Source: Lachnospiraceae bacterium (GTDB taxonomy: Bacteria > Bacillota > Clostridia > Lachnospirales > Lachnospiraceae). From it: a stretch of 64,000 nucleotides of DNA. The notes under the pieces are model-generated. The model was not told the DNA's origin and did not search any database. It worked only from the letters and a program-made list of their open reading frames with translations. A program made the position numbers and the translations under genes. Each line of letters begins with the position of its first letter. Position 1 is the first letter of the stretch. The DNA lies in assembly GCA_910575445.1 (NCBI GenBank), contig CAJTFW010000013.1:1-64000 (forward strand), given 5' to 3'. This document shows positions 53,106 through 61,919 of the stretch, one piece after another.

Positions 53106-53863
53106 CTGTAATCAAGAGTCGTATTCCATTTACGCCGCAAAATCCATATCGCCCCAAAAGACCTGCAACAAGTAAGATAATCTTTTTATCTTTGGAAGGC
53201 AGTGTGACAGAGGAAGAATATTTTGAGCGAGTTTCTGAGATTTTTAGTGAAATTAAGACAAAAATTCAGTTTATATCAGTTGCAGAAGATGCAGTGCATA
53301 CCCATCATAAAAACCGAACACCACAGCAGGCACTTTTGTTAAGTAAAAGTCGCCCTAAGCAGCTTGTAGAACGAATTGAGCAATTTAAAATAGAAAAGGC
53401 AGAACAATTTCAATTTTCTGAATATAAAGAAGATGAATTTTGGATTGTCGCAGACACAGACGACAATACATCTTCACTATGGATAGAAGAGTGGGAAGAA
53501 GCACTTAAAATTTGTGAGGAAAAAGGATATGGGTATGCTATTAGTAATCCTTTTTTTGAAATATGGTTGTTATTACATCATGATAATGCAACTGAGGAAG
53601 ACAAAAAATACGCAGTTACGAAAGAACATGCCTATGAACCAACAATTCATTTTAGAGAACGGTTACGCAAATTAAAGGTGCCATTGAAAGATAAAAAACA
53701 TATTTTAGATAAACACTATGATAGAGAAAAGATTTTTCAGGCTATAGAAAGGGCAAAAGCGCTACATTTGTATAAAGAAGATAAAGTACCTAAATATTTT
53801 GCAACGACCGTATATTTGCTTTTGGAAAAAATGGTAGAGATGCTTAGAAAGACAGAGGTTTAA
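53102..53863 (+). CDS. RloB/AbiLii-family effector protein
   Basis: A 253-aa protein. IIFLSLEGSVTEEEYFERV and FWIVADTDDNTSSLW resemble the acidic strand ends of a TOPRIM-like nuclease core. YAISNPFFEIWLLLHHD is the RloB family hallmark. Its ATG overlaps the RloA stop (ATGA), which suggests stoichiometric production. As the probable toxic effector it would block growth in infected cells; the target is unknown. It shares the AT-rich composition of its partner. The next gene starts 5 bases downstream. Confidence 0.84.
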   Translation: MTVIKSRIPFTPQNPYRPKRPATSKIIFLSLEGSVTEEEYFERVSEIFSEIKTKIQFISVAEDAVHTHHKNRTPQQALLLSKSRPKQLVERIEQFKIEKAEQFQFSEYKEDEFWIVADTDDNTSSLWIEEWEEALKICEEKGYGYAISNPFFEIWLLLHHDNATEEDKKYAVTKEHAYEPTIHFRERLRKLKVPLKDKKHILDKHYDREKIFQAIERAKALHLYKEDKVPKYFATTVYLLLEKMVEMLRKTEV

Positions 53864-53868
53864 AAAAT

Positions 53869-55059
53869 ATGATAAACTGGCTTAGAAAATCTCCTCTTTA
53901 TCCAATCCTTGCAAAGGTATATCCGACCCTTTATAAGGGGCTTATCTGGTGGGCCTGGCAGGTGTGTTATCTGTTTCCGGTAGAGGCGCATAAGATAGTC
54001 TTTAGCAATTTTAACGGGGGCGGATTTGGGGATAATACAAGGTATATTGCACAAGAATGTATCAGACAGAAGATTCCCTACAAGCTTTTCTGGGTCTGTG
54101 AGAAGCCTGGGTGTACTTTCCCACCACAGCTTACGATTATCAGACCCAATACACTTTCTTTTGTATATCATATGTCTACGGCTGGTTTTTGGGTGGACAA
54201 TACAAGAAAATTGTATTATTTTAAAAAGAAGAGCACACAGACCTATATCCATACTTGGCATGCCGGTCCGGGGATGAAGAAGATTGAGCGTGATGCAGGG
54301 ACAGGGCTTAGTGAGGCGTATATTGCCTATGCCAAAAGAGATTCTAAGAATATTGATTTGCTTTTAAGTAACTGTCGCTTCTGGACAAAGTGCTTTCAGA
54401 GCTGCTTTTGGTACGATGGGCCGATATTAGAGAAGGGAATTCCCAAAAATGACCTGTATTTTCAGGAAATGGCGCCGATTCGCAAGAAGATTCGACATTA
54501 TTATCAGTTGCCTTCCAATGTAAATTTGGTTCTCTATGTGCCAACCTGGCGGGAAAATCGAAAGCTTCATGTCTATCATCTGGATTTTGAAGGATGTCTT
54601 GATGCTTTTGAAAAGCGTTTTGGCGGCCAATGGGTGATGCTTGTGCGTTTGCACCCTAATGTGAATGCAGCAGATTTTGATATTTGCTATACCAAGCGTG
54701 TCTTAAATGCTTCGCCTTATGACAATGCGCAGGAGCTTTTGGCGGCTGGCGATGCGGTGATTACGGATTATTCCTCCTGTGGATTTGACTATATTCAGCT
54801 TAATCGTCTCTCCTTTTTCTATGCAGAGGACTATGAAGAGATGAAGCATGACAAGGGATACTATCTGGAATTGGACGAGCTTCCAGTTCCAAAGGCTTTT
54901 ACAAATCAGCAGATGATGCAGAATATTTTGGATTTTTCCTATGAGACATATCAAAAAAAACGCGTACCGTTTATGGAAATGATGCAATATTATGACGATG
55001 GACATGCGTCAGAGGCAGTGGTGCAATATATAGTATCAAAAAGTAAGGAGGCTCGATGA
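53869..55059 (+). CDS. CDP-glycerol glycerophosphotransferase family protein (TagB/TagF-like)
   Basis: A 396-aa enzyme. An amphipathic N-terminal membrane-binding region precedes the Glyphos_transf domain: HTWHAGPGMKKIERDAG with the catalytic His, LVLYVPTWREN, MLVRLHPNVN with the second His, and AVITDYSSCGFDY that binds the CDP-glycerol phosphate. It would add glycerol phosphate (or ribitol phosphate) to a teichoic-acid-like polymer. It is translated just after RloB with a weak ribosome site, so it may now depend on translation of the defence genes. Confidence 0.86.
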   Translation: MINWLRKSPLYPILAKVYPTLYKGLIWWAWQVCYLFPVEAHKIVFSNFNGGGFGDNTRYIAQECIRQKIPYKLFWVCEKPGCTFPPQLTIIRPNTLSFVYHMSTAGFWVDNTRKLYYFKKKSTQTYIHTWHAGPGMKKIERDAGTGLSEAYIAYAKRDSKNIDLLLSNCRFWTKCFQSCFWYDGPILEKGIPKNDLYFQEMAPIRKKIRHYYQLPSNVNLVLYVPTWRENRKLHVYHLDFEGCLDAFEKRFGGQWVMLVRLHPNVNAADFDICYTKRVLNASPYDNAQELLAAGDAVITDYSSCGFDYIQLNRLSFFYAEDYEEMKHDKGYYLELDELPVPKAFTNQQMMQNILDFSYETYQKKRVPFMEMMQYYDDGHASEAVVQYIVSKSKEAR

Positions 55060-56033
55060 GAGAGCGGAATCAATCCCTGGATGCACTAAAGGGAATCACC
55101 ATTTTGCTTGTGATGTTTGGTCATGTACAGGTGCACAACCAGATGACAGACCCTTATCTGTATGATGTGATTAAATCCTTACAAATGCCAATGTTTTTCT
55201 TAATCAGTGGATATCTGGCAGGAGTGGGGACAAAGATACAGAGTATCAAACAGTATAGAGAACGTATGTTCAAACGTGTAATATCCTATCTGCTTCCATT
55301 CTTTTCCTGGTTAGTGGTACAGCATCTTTCGTATATTCCAAGAGCGGTAAAAACCGTACTTTTTCAGCTGGACTATGGGCTATGGTTTTTGATGACACTG
55401 TTTTTATTTACATGGCTTACCTATACAGCGCAGCTATGTGAGGCGAAAGTCAAGCGCGCATGGGGATTCTGGCTTATCTATCTTGGTGGATGTATGGGGA
55501 TACTTGTGGCTTATCTAGCTGGAGTGACTTTTCTAAGTCCATCGCTGCTTATTATCTATCTGCCGTATTATACGGCCGCTTATCTGGTTGGTCGGTGCCA
55601 GGAGCATCTTACGCAGTGGATTTCGGTGTCTGTGCAGCGGGTGATGGCTTATCTAAGTGGGATAGTATTTATGGTAATGGCTGTGGCACTTGACTTGGTG
55701 ACGGTAACAAGTGCTCTGATGTTAGGAATTCAGACGATAGCTTCTTTTTTGGGGTGCTGGTTTGTTATACGGCTTGTATTGGACTGGAGAGAAGAGAAGT
55801 GGAAGCACAGACTGGCTGTTCTTGGGCAATATACTTTGGAAGTCTATGTATTACATTACCAGTTTGCCACGATTTTAAATCCAGACCATATATCATATAC
55901 TTTTTGGAGTCCTTCTGGCCTTCTGTACAGCGCAGCTGCATTTGGAGCTATGAGCATACTGACAGCAGTTGGAATTTATATTATTGACCATATAGGGTTG
56001 TTTCGGTTATTATTATTTGGTAAGAAGAAATAA
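55056..56033 (+). CDS. Acyltransferase 3 family membrane protein (third)
   Basis: A 325-aa membrane acyltransferase. SLDALKGITILLVMFGHVQV carries the family His, QMPMFFLISGYLAGVGTK and YTLEVYVLHYQFATIL complete the pattern. ATG overlaps the previous stop (ATGA). It presumably O-acetylates the glycerol-phosphate polymer or associated glycan. It closes the surface-polymer block; pyrF follows 22 bases later. Confidence 0.84.
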   Translation: MRERNQSLDALKGITILLVMFGHVQVHNQMTDPYLYDVIKSLQMPMFFLISGYLAGVGTKIQSIKQYRERMFKRVISYLLPFFSWLVVQHLSYIPRAVKTVLFQLDYGLWFLMTLFLFTWLTYTAQLCEAKVKRAWGFWLIYLGGCMGILVAYLAGVTFLSPSLLIIYLPYYTAAYLVGRCQEHLTQWISVSVQRVMAYLSGIVFMVMAVALDLVTVTSALMLGIQTIASFLGCWFVIRLVLDWREEKWKHRLAVLGQYTLEVYVLHYQFATILNPDHISYTFWSPSGLLYSAAAFGAMSILTAVGIYIIDHIGLFRLLLFGKKK

Positions 56034-56055
56034 ACTTCCATAGGAGAATTGTGAA

Positions 56056-56982
56056 ATGATTAACAAATTGATGAATAAGATTCAAAAAACCAACGCCCCC
56101 ATTGTAGTAGGATTAGACCCAATGCTTTCCTATGTTCCATCTCACATCCAGCAAAAAGCCTTTGCCGAGTACGGTGAGACATTAGAAGGAGCCGCTGAGG
56201 CCATCTGGCAGTTTAACAAGGAGATTATAGATAAGACCTACGACTTAATTCCGGCAGTTAAGCCACAGATTGCAATGTATGAGCAATTTGGCATCGAGGG
56301 TCTCAAAGCCTATCAAAAGACCGTAGACTACTGCAAATCCAAAGACCTGGTTGTTATTGGAGATATCAAGCGTGGTGATATTGGCTCCACTTCCGCAGCC
56401 TATGCAGTGGGCCATCTGGGAAAAGTACAGGTGGGAAGCAAATCCTACGCTGGATTTGACGAGGATTTTGCAACGGTCAATCCTTATCTTGGTTCTGATG
56501 GCGTAAAGCCATTTGTCGACGTATGCAAGGAAGAAAAGAAAGGTCTCTTTATTCTGGTTAAGACCTCCAATCCTTCTAGCGGCGAATTTCAGGACCAGCT
56601 TGTGGATGGAAGACCACTCTATGAGCTGGTTGGAGAGAAAGTTGCACAGTGGGGCGAAGAGCATATGGGAGATAGCTATAGTTATATTGGTGCTGTCGTA
56701 GGTGCCACCTATCCAGAACAGGGAAAGGTGCTTCGAAAGATTATGCCCAAAGCATTTATCCTTGTGCCAGGCTATGGGGCGCAGGGTGGCAAAGGAAAGG
56801 ACTTGGTTCATTTCTTCCATAAAGATGGTCTAGGAGCGATTGTAAACTCATCCAGAGGCATTATCGCAGCTTATAAGCAGGAAGCCTATGCAAAGTTTGG
56901 AGAAGAAAATTTTGGAGACGCTTCCCGCGCAGCAGTTGAAGCGATGATTGCCGATATCCGCAGCGCACTAGCTGGTAATTAA
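56056..56982 (+). CDS. pyrF: Orotidine 5'-phosphate decarboxylase
   Basis: A 308-aa enzyme for the last step of UMP synthesis, of the longer group (PyrF type 2). VVIGDIKRGDIGSTSAAYA contains the catalytic D-x-K-x-x-D residues, VGLDPMLSYVP opens the barrel, and LVPGYGAQGGKGKDL binds the phosphate. AGGAG precedes ATG 56056. It starts a pyrF-pyrK-pyrD run. No attenuator or PyrR-type leader is visible in the short gap before it. Confidence 0.93.
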   Translation: MINKLMNKIQKTNAPIVVGLDPMLSYVPSHIQQKAFAEYGETLEGAAEAIWQFNKEIIDKTYDLIPAVKPQIAMYEQFGIEGLKAYQKTVDYCKSKDLVVIGDIKRGDIGSTSAAYAVGHLGKVQVGSKSYAGFDEDFATVNPYLGSDGVKPFVDVCKEEKKGLFILVKTSNPSSGEFQDQLVDGRPLYELVGEKVAQWGEEHMGDSYSYIGAVVGATYPEQGKVLRKIMPKAFILVPGYGAQGGKGKDLVHFFHKDGLGAIVNSSRGIIAAYKQEAYAKFGEENFGDASRAAVEAMIADIRSALAGN

Positions 56983-57016
56983 GGAACAGAATAGAAAAAA
57001 GTCAGGAGGCAAACAG

Positions 57017-57784
57017 TTGAAAAGCAGAGAATTTGTCACCATTATCGAGCAGAAGAAAATCGCATCTGATATCTACAGCCTGTGGATACAGACTGAACAT
57101 ATTGCAAAAGGAGCCAGACCAGGCCAGTTTTTATCTCTATACAGCCAGGATAAAAGCCATATGCTGCCGCGTCCTATCAGTATTTGCGAGATTGACAGAG
57201 AACAGGGCCGCATCCGTATGGTATACCGGGTCGTAGGAGAGGGCACAGCAGAATTTTCCCATAAAAAAGCCGGAGAACAGATAGAAGTTCTAGGACCGCT
57301 TGGCAATGGTTTTCCATTAGATGTTGGGAAAAAACGTATTTTTTTGATGGGCGGTGGGATTGGAATTCCACCGATGGTACAGCTTGCAAAAGAGTTAGAC
57401 GGCGAGGTGCAAGTGATTGCCGGCTATCGGGATGAGCTGTTTTTAACAGAAGAATTAAAAGAATATGCCAGTCTCTACGTTGCAACGGAAGATGGAAGTG
57501 CTGGCACAAAAGGGAATGTAATCGATGCCATCTATGCGCATAAGCTAGAAGCAGACCTTATCTATGCCTGCGGTCCCAAGCCTATGCTGCGTGCCATCCA
57601 ATCCTATGCCAAAGAACATGGGATTCTCTGCTACCTTTCTATGGAAGAGCGCATGGCTTGTGGCATCGGCGCATGTCTTGCCTGTGTGTGCCAGTCCAAA
57701 GAAGTTGATGCGCATACACAAGTACATAATAAGCGCATCTGCAAAGATGGCCCAGTCTTCTTAAGTACGGAGGTAGAACTGTGA
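57017..57784 (+). CDS. pyrK: Dihydroorotate dehydrogenase electron-transfer subunit
   Basis: A 255-aa FAD/2Fe-2S protein that passes electrons from PyrD to NAD+. LPRPISICEI binds FAD, GGGIGIPPMVQLAKEL the pyridine nucleotide, and the cluster Cys residues lie in MACGIGACLACVC and ICKDGP. The TTG start at 57017 follows AGGAGG by 7 bases. The stop overlaps the pyrD GTG start, a usual arrangement for the heterotetrameric type 1B enzyme. Confidence 0.92.
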   Translation: MKSREFVTIIEQKKIASDIYSLWIQTEHIAKGARPGQFLSLYSQDKSHMLPRPISICEIDREQGRIRMVYRVVGEGTAEFSHKKAGEQIEVLGPLGNGFPLDVGKKRIFLMGGGIGIPPMVQLAKELDGEVQVIAGYRDELFLTEELKEYASLYVATEDGSAGTKGNVIDAIYAHKLEADLIYACGPKPMLRAIQSYAKEHGILCYLSMEERMACGIGACLACVCQSKEVDAHTQVHNKRICKDGPVFLSTEVEL

Positions 57785-58686
57785 AAAATACAAAAGTAAC
57801 ACTTGCAGGAGTTGAGCTTCAAAATCCTGTGATGACTGCATCAGGAACCTTTGGTTCTGGTATAGAATACAGTGAATTTTATGACTTAGGGCGATTGGGT
57901 GCCGTTGTGACCAAAGGTGTAGCCAATGTCCCCTGGCCTGGCAATCCCATCCCCCGCATTGCAGAGACGGCAAGTGGGATGTTAAATGCCATCGGACTTC
58001 AGAATCCGGGCATCGACACTCTTTTAGAGAGGGATATTCCATACCTTAGAAAATACCAGACCAAAATCATCGTCAATATCTGTGGAAAGACCATTGAAGA
58101 CTACTGTGAGGTCGTAGAGCGCCTTAGTACAGAGCCTGTAGACTTTCTGGAAATCAATGTCTCCTGCCCCAATGTCAAAGAAGGCGGCATTGCCTTTGGA
58201 CAGAATCCAAAAGCTCTAGAAGCCATCACAAGAGAAGTTAAAAAATACGCCAGGCAGCCTGTTATTATGAAACTAAGTCCCAATGTAACGGACATTACCG
58301 AGATGGCAAAGGCCGCAGAAGCAGGAGGCGCAGATGTCCTCTCGCTTATCAATACCATCACCGGCATGAAGATAGATATTCACAGAAGAACCTTTGCTAT
58401 CGCCAACAAGACCGGTGGCCTCTCCGGGCCAGCCATAAAGCCTGTCGCAGTCCGTATGGTCTATCAAGTCGCCCAAAGTGTTCGTCTTCCAATTATCGGA
58501 ATGGGTGGTATCTGCACTGCCGAGGATGCCTTGGAATTTATCCTAGCCGGTGCCACAGCCGTATCGATAGGAACCGCAAACTTTACAAATCCTTACGCAG
58601 CAAAAGAAGTTGCAGAAGGGATTGAGGCCTATATGGAACAGCATCAGATTGCGGATATTAAGAGTTTGATAGGGGCAGTAGGATAG
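57781..58686 (+). CDS. pyrD: Dihydroorotate dehydrogenase, catalytic subunit (type 1B)
   Basis: A 301-aa FMN enzyme. NPVMTASGTFGSGIEY and INVSCPNVKEGGIAFGQ (catalytic Cys in SCPN) are present. IIGMGGICTAEDALEFILAG binds the FMN phosphate. GTG 57781 overlaps the pyrK stop. pyrE would be expected next; instead a Schlafen-type gene is inserted 22 bases on. Confidence 0.92.
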   Translation: MKNTKVTLAGVELQNPVMTASGTFGSGIEYSEFYDLGRLGAVVTKGVANVPWPGNPIPRIAETASGMLNAIGLQNPGIDTLLERDIPYLRKYQTKIIVNICGKTIEDYCEVVERLSTEPVDFLEINVSCPNVKEGGIAFGQNPKALEAITREVKKYARQPVIMKLSPNVTDITEMAKAAEAGGADVLSLINTITGMKIDIHRRTFAIANKTGGLSGPAIKPVAVRMVYQVAQSVRLPIIGMGGICTAEDALEFILAGATAVSIGTANFTNPYAAKEVAEGIEAYMEQHQIADIKSLIGAVG

Positions 58687-58707
58687 AAGCTGCAAGGAGG
58701 AAGTAAG

Positions 58708-60144
58708 TTGACGCTTGAAGAGATTAAAAAGGGTGAATCAAAAAATGTAGAATTCAAAGTCCAACTTCCAGATGACAGCAGAAAATATATAAAGACCGTT
58801 GTCGCTTATGCCAATACATCAGGCGGAAAAATTGTGATAGGTGTAGATGACAATACACGAAAGATTGTTGGGGTAGAGCCAAGCTCAGTCTTTCAAATAA
58901 TGGATAAGATTGCAAATGCAATTTCTGATTTATGTGTACCACAGATTGTTCCTAATATTACATTTCAGACCATTGAAGAAAAATGCATTGTAGAGATTGA
59001 GATTTATCCTGGTCAAAATCGTCCGTATTATATCCAAAGGTTAGGAAAAGAAAATGGAACATATATTCGGGTGGCTGGAACTAGCAGACCAGCGGATGAT
59101 GCGATTTTAAAAGATTTGGAGTATCAGGGCGCGGGCAAATCATTTGATGAACTTGTAAATGTAGAGAATGATTATCAAGAATCAGATGCTTTGCAACTGT
59201 GTAAAGATATTCGGGCGTATCTTTCAGAATCAAAAGCAGTTCCTCTAGATAATGTAAGAGAAATAACGATTACCAATTTAGAAAACTGGGGAATTTTAAA
59301 AAGAAATGGACAGATGTATCTTCCCACCAATGCGTTTTTGCTTCTTACAAAAAATACTTTTCGTTTTGCAAAAATCCAATGTGCATTATTTAAAGGAGAA
59401 AACAGAGCTGTCTTTATTGACCGAAGGGAATTTGGTGGTCCAGTTTATACGCAGATTTATGAGGCATATCGATTTGTCTTAAAACATATTAATCTAGGTG
59501 CTACTATAGATGGCATTATTCGAAAAGATAGATATGAACTTCCTCCAGAAAGTATTCGTGAAGCAATTATCAATGCAGTATGTCATCGGAATTATCTAGA
59601 CCATTCTTGTGTACAAGTTGCAATTTATGATAATAGAGTGGAGATTACATCACCAGGTATGCTGTATGGCGGACTGACTGTAGAGCAGGCTATGTCAGGG
59701 CGTTCTAAAATCCGTAATGTCTGTATTGCAGAAGTATTTAGCCGGATGGGGATTATAGAACAATGGGGAACGGGTTTTCAGCGTATGATGCAAGGATGTA
59801 GAACGTATGGTGTACAAGACCCAGAAGTTATTGATATGGGTGACAGTCTCCGGGTAAATTTTTACCGTTCTGTGATAGAAACTAACATAGAAACTATAAA
59901 AACTGACCTAGAAACTAACATAGAAACTGAAAAGTTATCCAATACTGAGAGAAAAATAATACAATTAGTTCAAGACCACCCGGAAATAACACAAGAAGAA
60001 ATGGCAGAGACTTTGGGAATGTCTAAAAGTGGGATTCGCTATGCAATAAGAAAATTAAAAAGTAAAAAGATTCTTGTGCGCGAAGGAGCTACTAAAAAAG
60101 GAAAATGGATGATTGTTAAAAATGAGGAACGGAAAATGGATTGA
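58708..60144 (+). CDS. Schlafen/AlbA_2-domain ATP-binding putative transcriptional regulator
   Basis: A 478-aa protein. The N-terminal AlbA_2 domain is typical: GESKNVEFKVQLPDDSRKY, then VVAYANTSGGKIVIGVDDN. A C-terminal ATPase-like domain has REAIINAVCHRNYLDHS, VEITSPGMLYGG and IIEQWGTGFQRMM. The tail holds ETNIET twice, then a winged helix (PEITQEEMAETLGMSKSGIR). TTG 58708 follows AAGGAGG. It is AT-richer than the pyr genes around it and separates pyrD from pyrE. Members are often near phage-defence genes; a DNA-binding regulatory role is likely, function unproven. Confidence 0.83.
   Translation: MTLEEIKKGESKNVEFKVQLPDDSRKYIKTVVAYANTSGGKIVIGVDDNTRKIVGVEPSSVFQIMDKIANAISDLCVPQIVPNITFQTIEEKCIVEIEIYPGQNRPYYIQRLGKENGTYIRVAGTSRPADDAILKDLEYQGAGKSFDELVNVENDYQESDALQLCKDIRAYLSESKAVPLDNVREITITNLENWGILKRNGQMYLPTNAFLLLTKNTFRFAKIQCALFKGENRAVFIDRREFGGPVYTQIYEAYRFVLKHINLGATIDGIIRKDRYELPPESIREAIINAVCHRNYLDHSCVQVAIYDNRVEITSPGMLYGGLTVEQAMSGRSKIRNVCIAEVFSRMGIIEQWGTGFQRMMQGCRTYGVQDPEVIDMGDSLRVNFYRSVIETNIETIKTDLETNIETEKLSNTERKIIQLVQDHPEITQEEMAETLGMSKSGIRYAIRKLKSKKILVREGATKKGKWMIVKNEERKMD
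59876..59928 (+). repeat. Two 20-bp direct repeats inside the AlbA_2 gene
   Basis: TAGAAACTAACATAGAAACT occurs at 59876-59895 and again at 59909-59928, 33 bases apart, so in frame. It encodes a repeated ETNIET in the linker before the winged helix. Length change by recombination would preserve the frame. Confidence 0.85.
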
Positions 60145-60205
60145 AAACGTTCATTAAACATGGTAAAATGGGGAAAATTACCGGAAGTAAGGAGAGATAT
60201 ACTCT

Positions 60206-60880
60206 ATGGAACAGTATAAAAGAGAATTTATTGAATTTATGATTGATTGCCAGGTCTTAAAGTTTGGTGATTTTGTAACAAAGAGTGGCAGAAAGACCCC
60301 ATTTTTTGTAAATACTGGCTTCTATCGCACAGGTGCGCAGCTTCGGAAGCTAGGGACATATTATGCAAAAGCTATCTATGAGAAGTTCGGTCTGGATTTT
60401 GATGTGTTGTTTGGTCCAGCCTACAAGGGGATTCCACTTACGGTAGCAGCGACGATTGCCATCAGTGAACAGTACGAAAAAGAGATTCGCTACTGCTCGA
60501 ATCGTAAAGAAGTCAAAGACCACGGAGATAAGGGGATTCTTCTTGGAAGCCCGATACAGGATGGGGACCGGGTTGTGATTATCGAAGATGTGACAACTGC
60601 CGGGACATCAATTAAAGAGACGCTGCCGATTATCAAGGCGCAGGGAGAAGTGCATCCTGTGGGCCTTGTAGTGTCCGTAGACCGTATGGAGAGAGGACAA
60701 GGCGAGAAAAGTGCGCTTGCAGAGATAGAAGAACTCTACGGCCTTCAGACAACGGCAATTGTGACAATGGAAGAAGTGGTGGAGCATCTGTATCAGCGTC
60801 CCTATAATGGAAAAGTCATCATAGATGATGCATTAAAAGCAGCAATTGACGCATACTATAAACAGTATGGTGTAAAGTAG
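60206..60880 (+). CDS. pyrE: Orotate phosphoribosyltransferase
   Basis: A 224-aa enzyme of UMP synthesis. The PRPP motif is RVVIIEDVTTAGTSIKET; FGPAYKGIPLTVA and SGRKTPFFVNTGFY contact orotate and phosphate. TAAGGAG precedes ATG 60206. It is separated from pyrD by the AlbA_2 gene, with a 61-base gap holding a possible weak promoter (TAAAAT near 60166). Confidence 0.93.
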   Translation: MEQYKREFIEFMIDCQVLKFGDFVTKSGRKTPFFVNTGFYRTGAQLRKLGTYYAKAIYEKFGLDFDVLFGPAYKGIPLTVAATIAISEQYEKEIRYCSNRKEVKDHGDKGILLGSPIQDGDRVVIIEDVTTAGTSIKETLPIIKAQGEVHPVGLVVSVDRMERGQGEKSALAEIEELYGLQTTAIVTMEEVVEHLYQRPYNGKVIIDDALKAAIDAYYKQYGVK

Positions 60881-60893
60881 AAAGGGGCTATCG

Positions 60894-61049
60894 ATGAATA
60901 ATGAAAAGACCTATAAGACCATGGCAAATGTAGGGGCTGGCGATTTGGCGATTGGGATTATTGTGCTGGTGACAGGGATTGTAACCGGGGTTTTGATGAT
61001 TATCAATGGTTCCCGCTTACTCAAAGGAAAATCGGACTTGATGTTTTAA
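60894..61049 (+). CDS. Small single-span membrane protein (51 aa)
   Basis: A short frame with AAAGGGG just before ATG 60894. The charged start MNNEKTYKTMANVGAGDLAI leads into one long hydrophobic helix (IGIIVLVTGIVTGVLMIING), then SRLLKGKSDLMF. Clostridia encode similar tiny conserved membrane proteins, and the ribosome site and codon use look genuine. Function unknown. A hairpin terminator follows. Confidence 0.65.
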   Translation: MNNEKTYKTMANVGAGDLAIGIIVLVTGIVTGVLMIINGSRLLKGKSDLMF

Positions 61050-61066
61050 TGTAGGTTGTCGAGAGA

Positions 61067-61099
61067 CAGGACTTCTGGACGCACCAGAAGCCCTGTTTT
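61067..61099 (+). terminator. Terminator after the pyr operon
   Basis: CAGGACTTCTGG pairs with CCAGAAGCCCTG (one mismatch) around ACGCA, followed by TTTT. Confidence 0.7.
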
Positions 61100-61150
61100 C
61101 CGATAGCCTTTTTTGTTGATAATATAGAAAACGGATTAAAGGAGTTTTAG

Positions 61151-61624
61151 GTGAAAAGAGAGTCAGAAAAGTATGTCAGACTTACCATTCGTATTTTTTT
61201 CGTTCTCTACCTTTCGTTACTGGTCTATCTGATGTTTTTTGCGGAGGAGTGGGGACGCTCTATGCTAGAGGGAGATTACAAATATAATCTGGTGCCATTT
61301 CGGGAGATTTGGCGTTATCTAACGTACCATAAGCAAATCGGTATCTGGAATGTACTTTGGAATCTGGTGGGAAATGTAGTTGGTTTTATTCCCTATGGTG
61401 CGATGCTTCCAGCTCTTTTTAAAAAAACAATGGGATTTTGTAAAGTGGCTCTGTTAAGCTTTGAGCTGACACTTTTCATAGAGCTTACGCAGCTTATCCT
61501 CCGGGTTGGAAGCTGCGATGTGGACGATATGATATTAAATACTCTGGGAGGATGTATTGGATATGGTGTATATCGGCTGATAATATGCTGGAAGGAGCGT
61601 AAAATTGTCGAAGAGAAAATATAA
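61151..61624 (+). CDS. VanZ-family membrane protein
   Basis: A 157-aa protein with four or so hydrophobic helices. The VanZ features are YKYNLVPFREIWRYL, NLVGNVVGFIPYGAMLP and the Glu/Asp-bearing ELTLFIELTQLIL with GSCDVDDMILNTLGG. VanZ relatives lower sensitivity to glycopeptide or lipopeptide antibiotics in some species; most chromosomal members are uncharacterised. GTG 61151 follows AAAGGAG. It overlaps the next gene by 20 bases. No other van genes are nearby. Confidence 0.87.
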   Translation: MKRESEKYVRLTIRIFFVLYLSLLVYLMFFAEEWGRSMLEGDYKYNLVPFREIWRYLTYHKQIGIWNVLWNLVGNVVGFIPYGAMLPALFKKTMGFCKVALLSFELTLFIELTQLILRVGSCDVDDMILNTLGGCIGYGVYRLIICWKERKIVEEKI

Positions 61625-61916
61625 ATTTACCCGCAAAAGGCAGTCTCGCCTTGGCATTATGGCTACGATAACCGGTGTATTGGCATTACTTTGTGTCGCT
61701 GGTATGGTGGCGATTGCTTATCTGGAGAGTGGAGCCGCGGGAAAGGTGGTTGCGGTGCCGGCTTTTCTGGCACTTTTATTGGCGCTGCTTGGATTTTTAA
61801 AAAGTATTCAGGGGATTCGGGAAGAAGATACGTATCGATTCTTTCCCTGGATGGGCTTTATATTAAATGGAATGACACTAATTGTATTTGGACTGATCTA
61901 TACGGTGGGGTGGTAA
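61605..61916 (+). CDS. Small three-helix membrane protein (DUF6142-like)
   Basis: A 103-aa protein with a basic N-terminus (MSKRKYKFTRKRQSRLG) and three hydrophobic helices (ATITGVLALLCVAGMVAIAY; VVAVPAFLALLLALLGFLKS; FPWMGFILNGMTLIVFGLIY). It resembles DUF6142-type proteins of Lachnospiraceae. TTG 61605 follows AAGGAG. It is coupled to the VanZ gene upstream and to the peptidase gene 3 bases downstream. Function unknown. Confidence 0.7.
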   Translation: MSKRKYKFTRKRQSRLGIMATITGVLALLCVAGMVAIAYLESGAAGKVVAVPAFLALLLALLGFLKSIQGIREEDTYRFFPWMGFILNGMTLIVFGLIYTVGW

Positions 61917-61919
61917 CAT

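Noticed and set aside
61151-61624. Glycopeptide resistance cluster
   Set aside because: Only a VanZ-family gene is present; no vanHAX, vanS or vanR genes are near, so resistance cannot be claimed.
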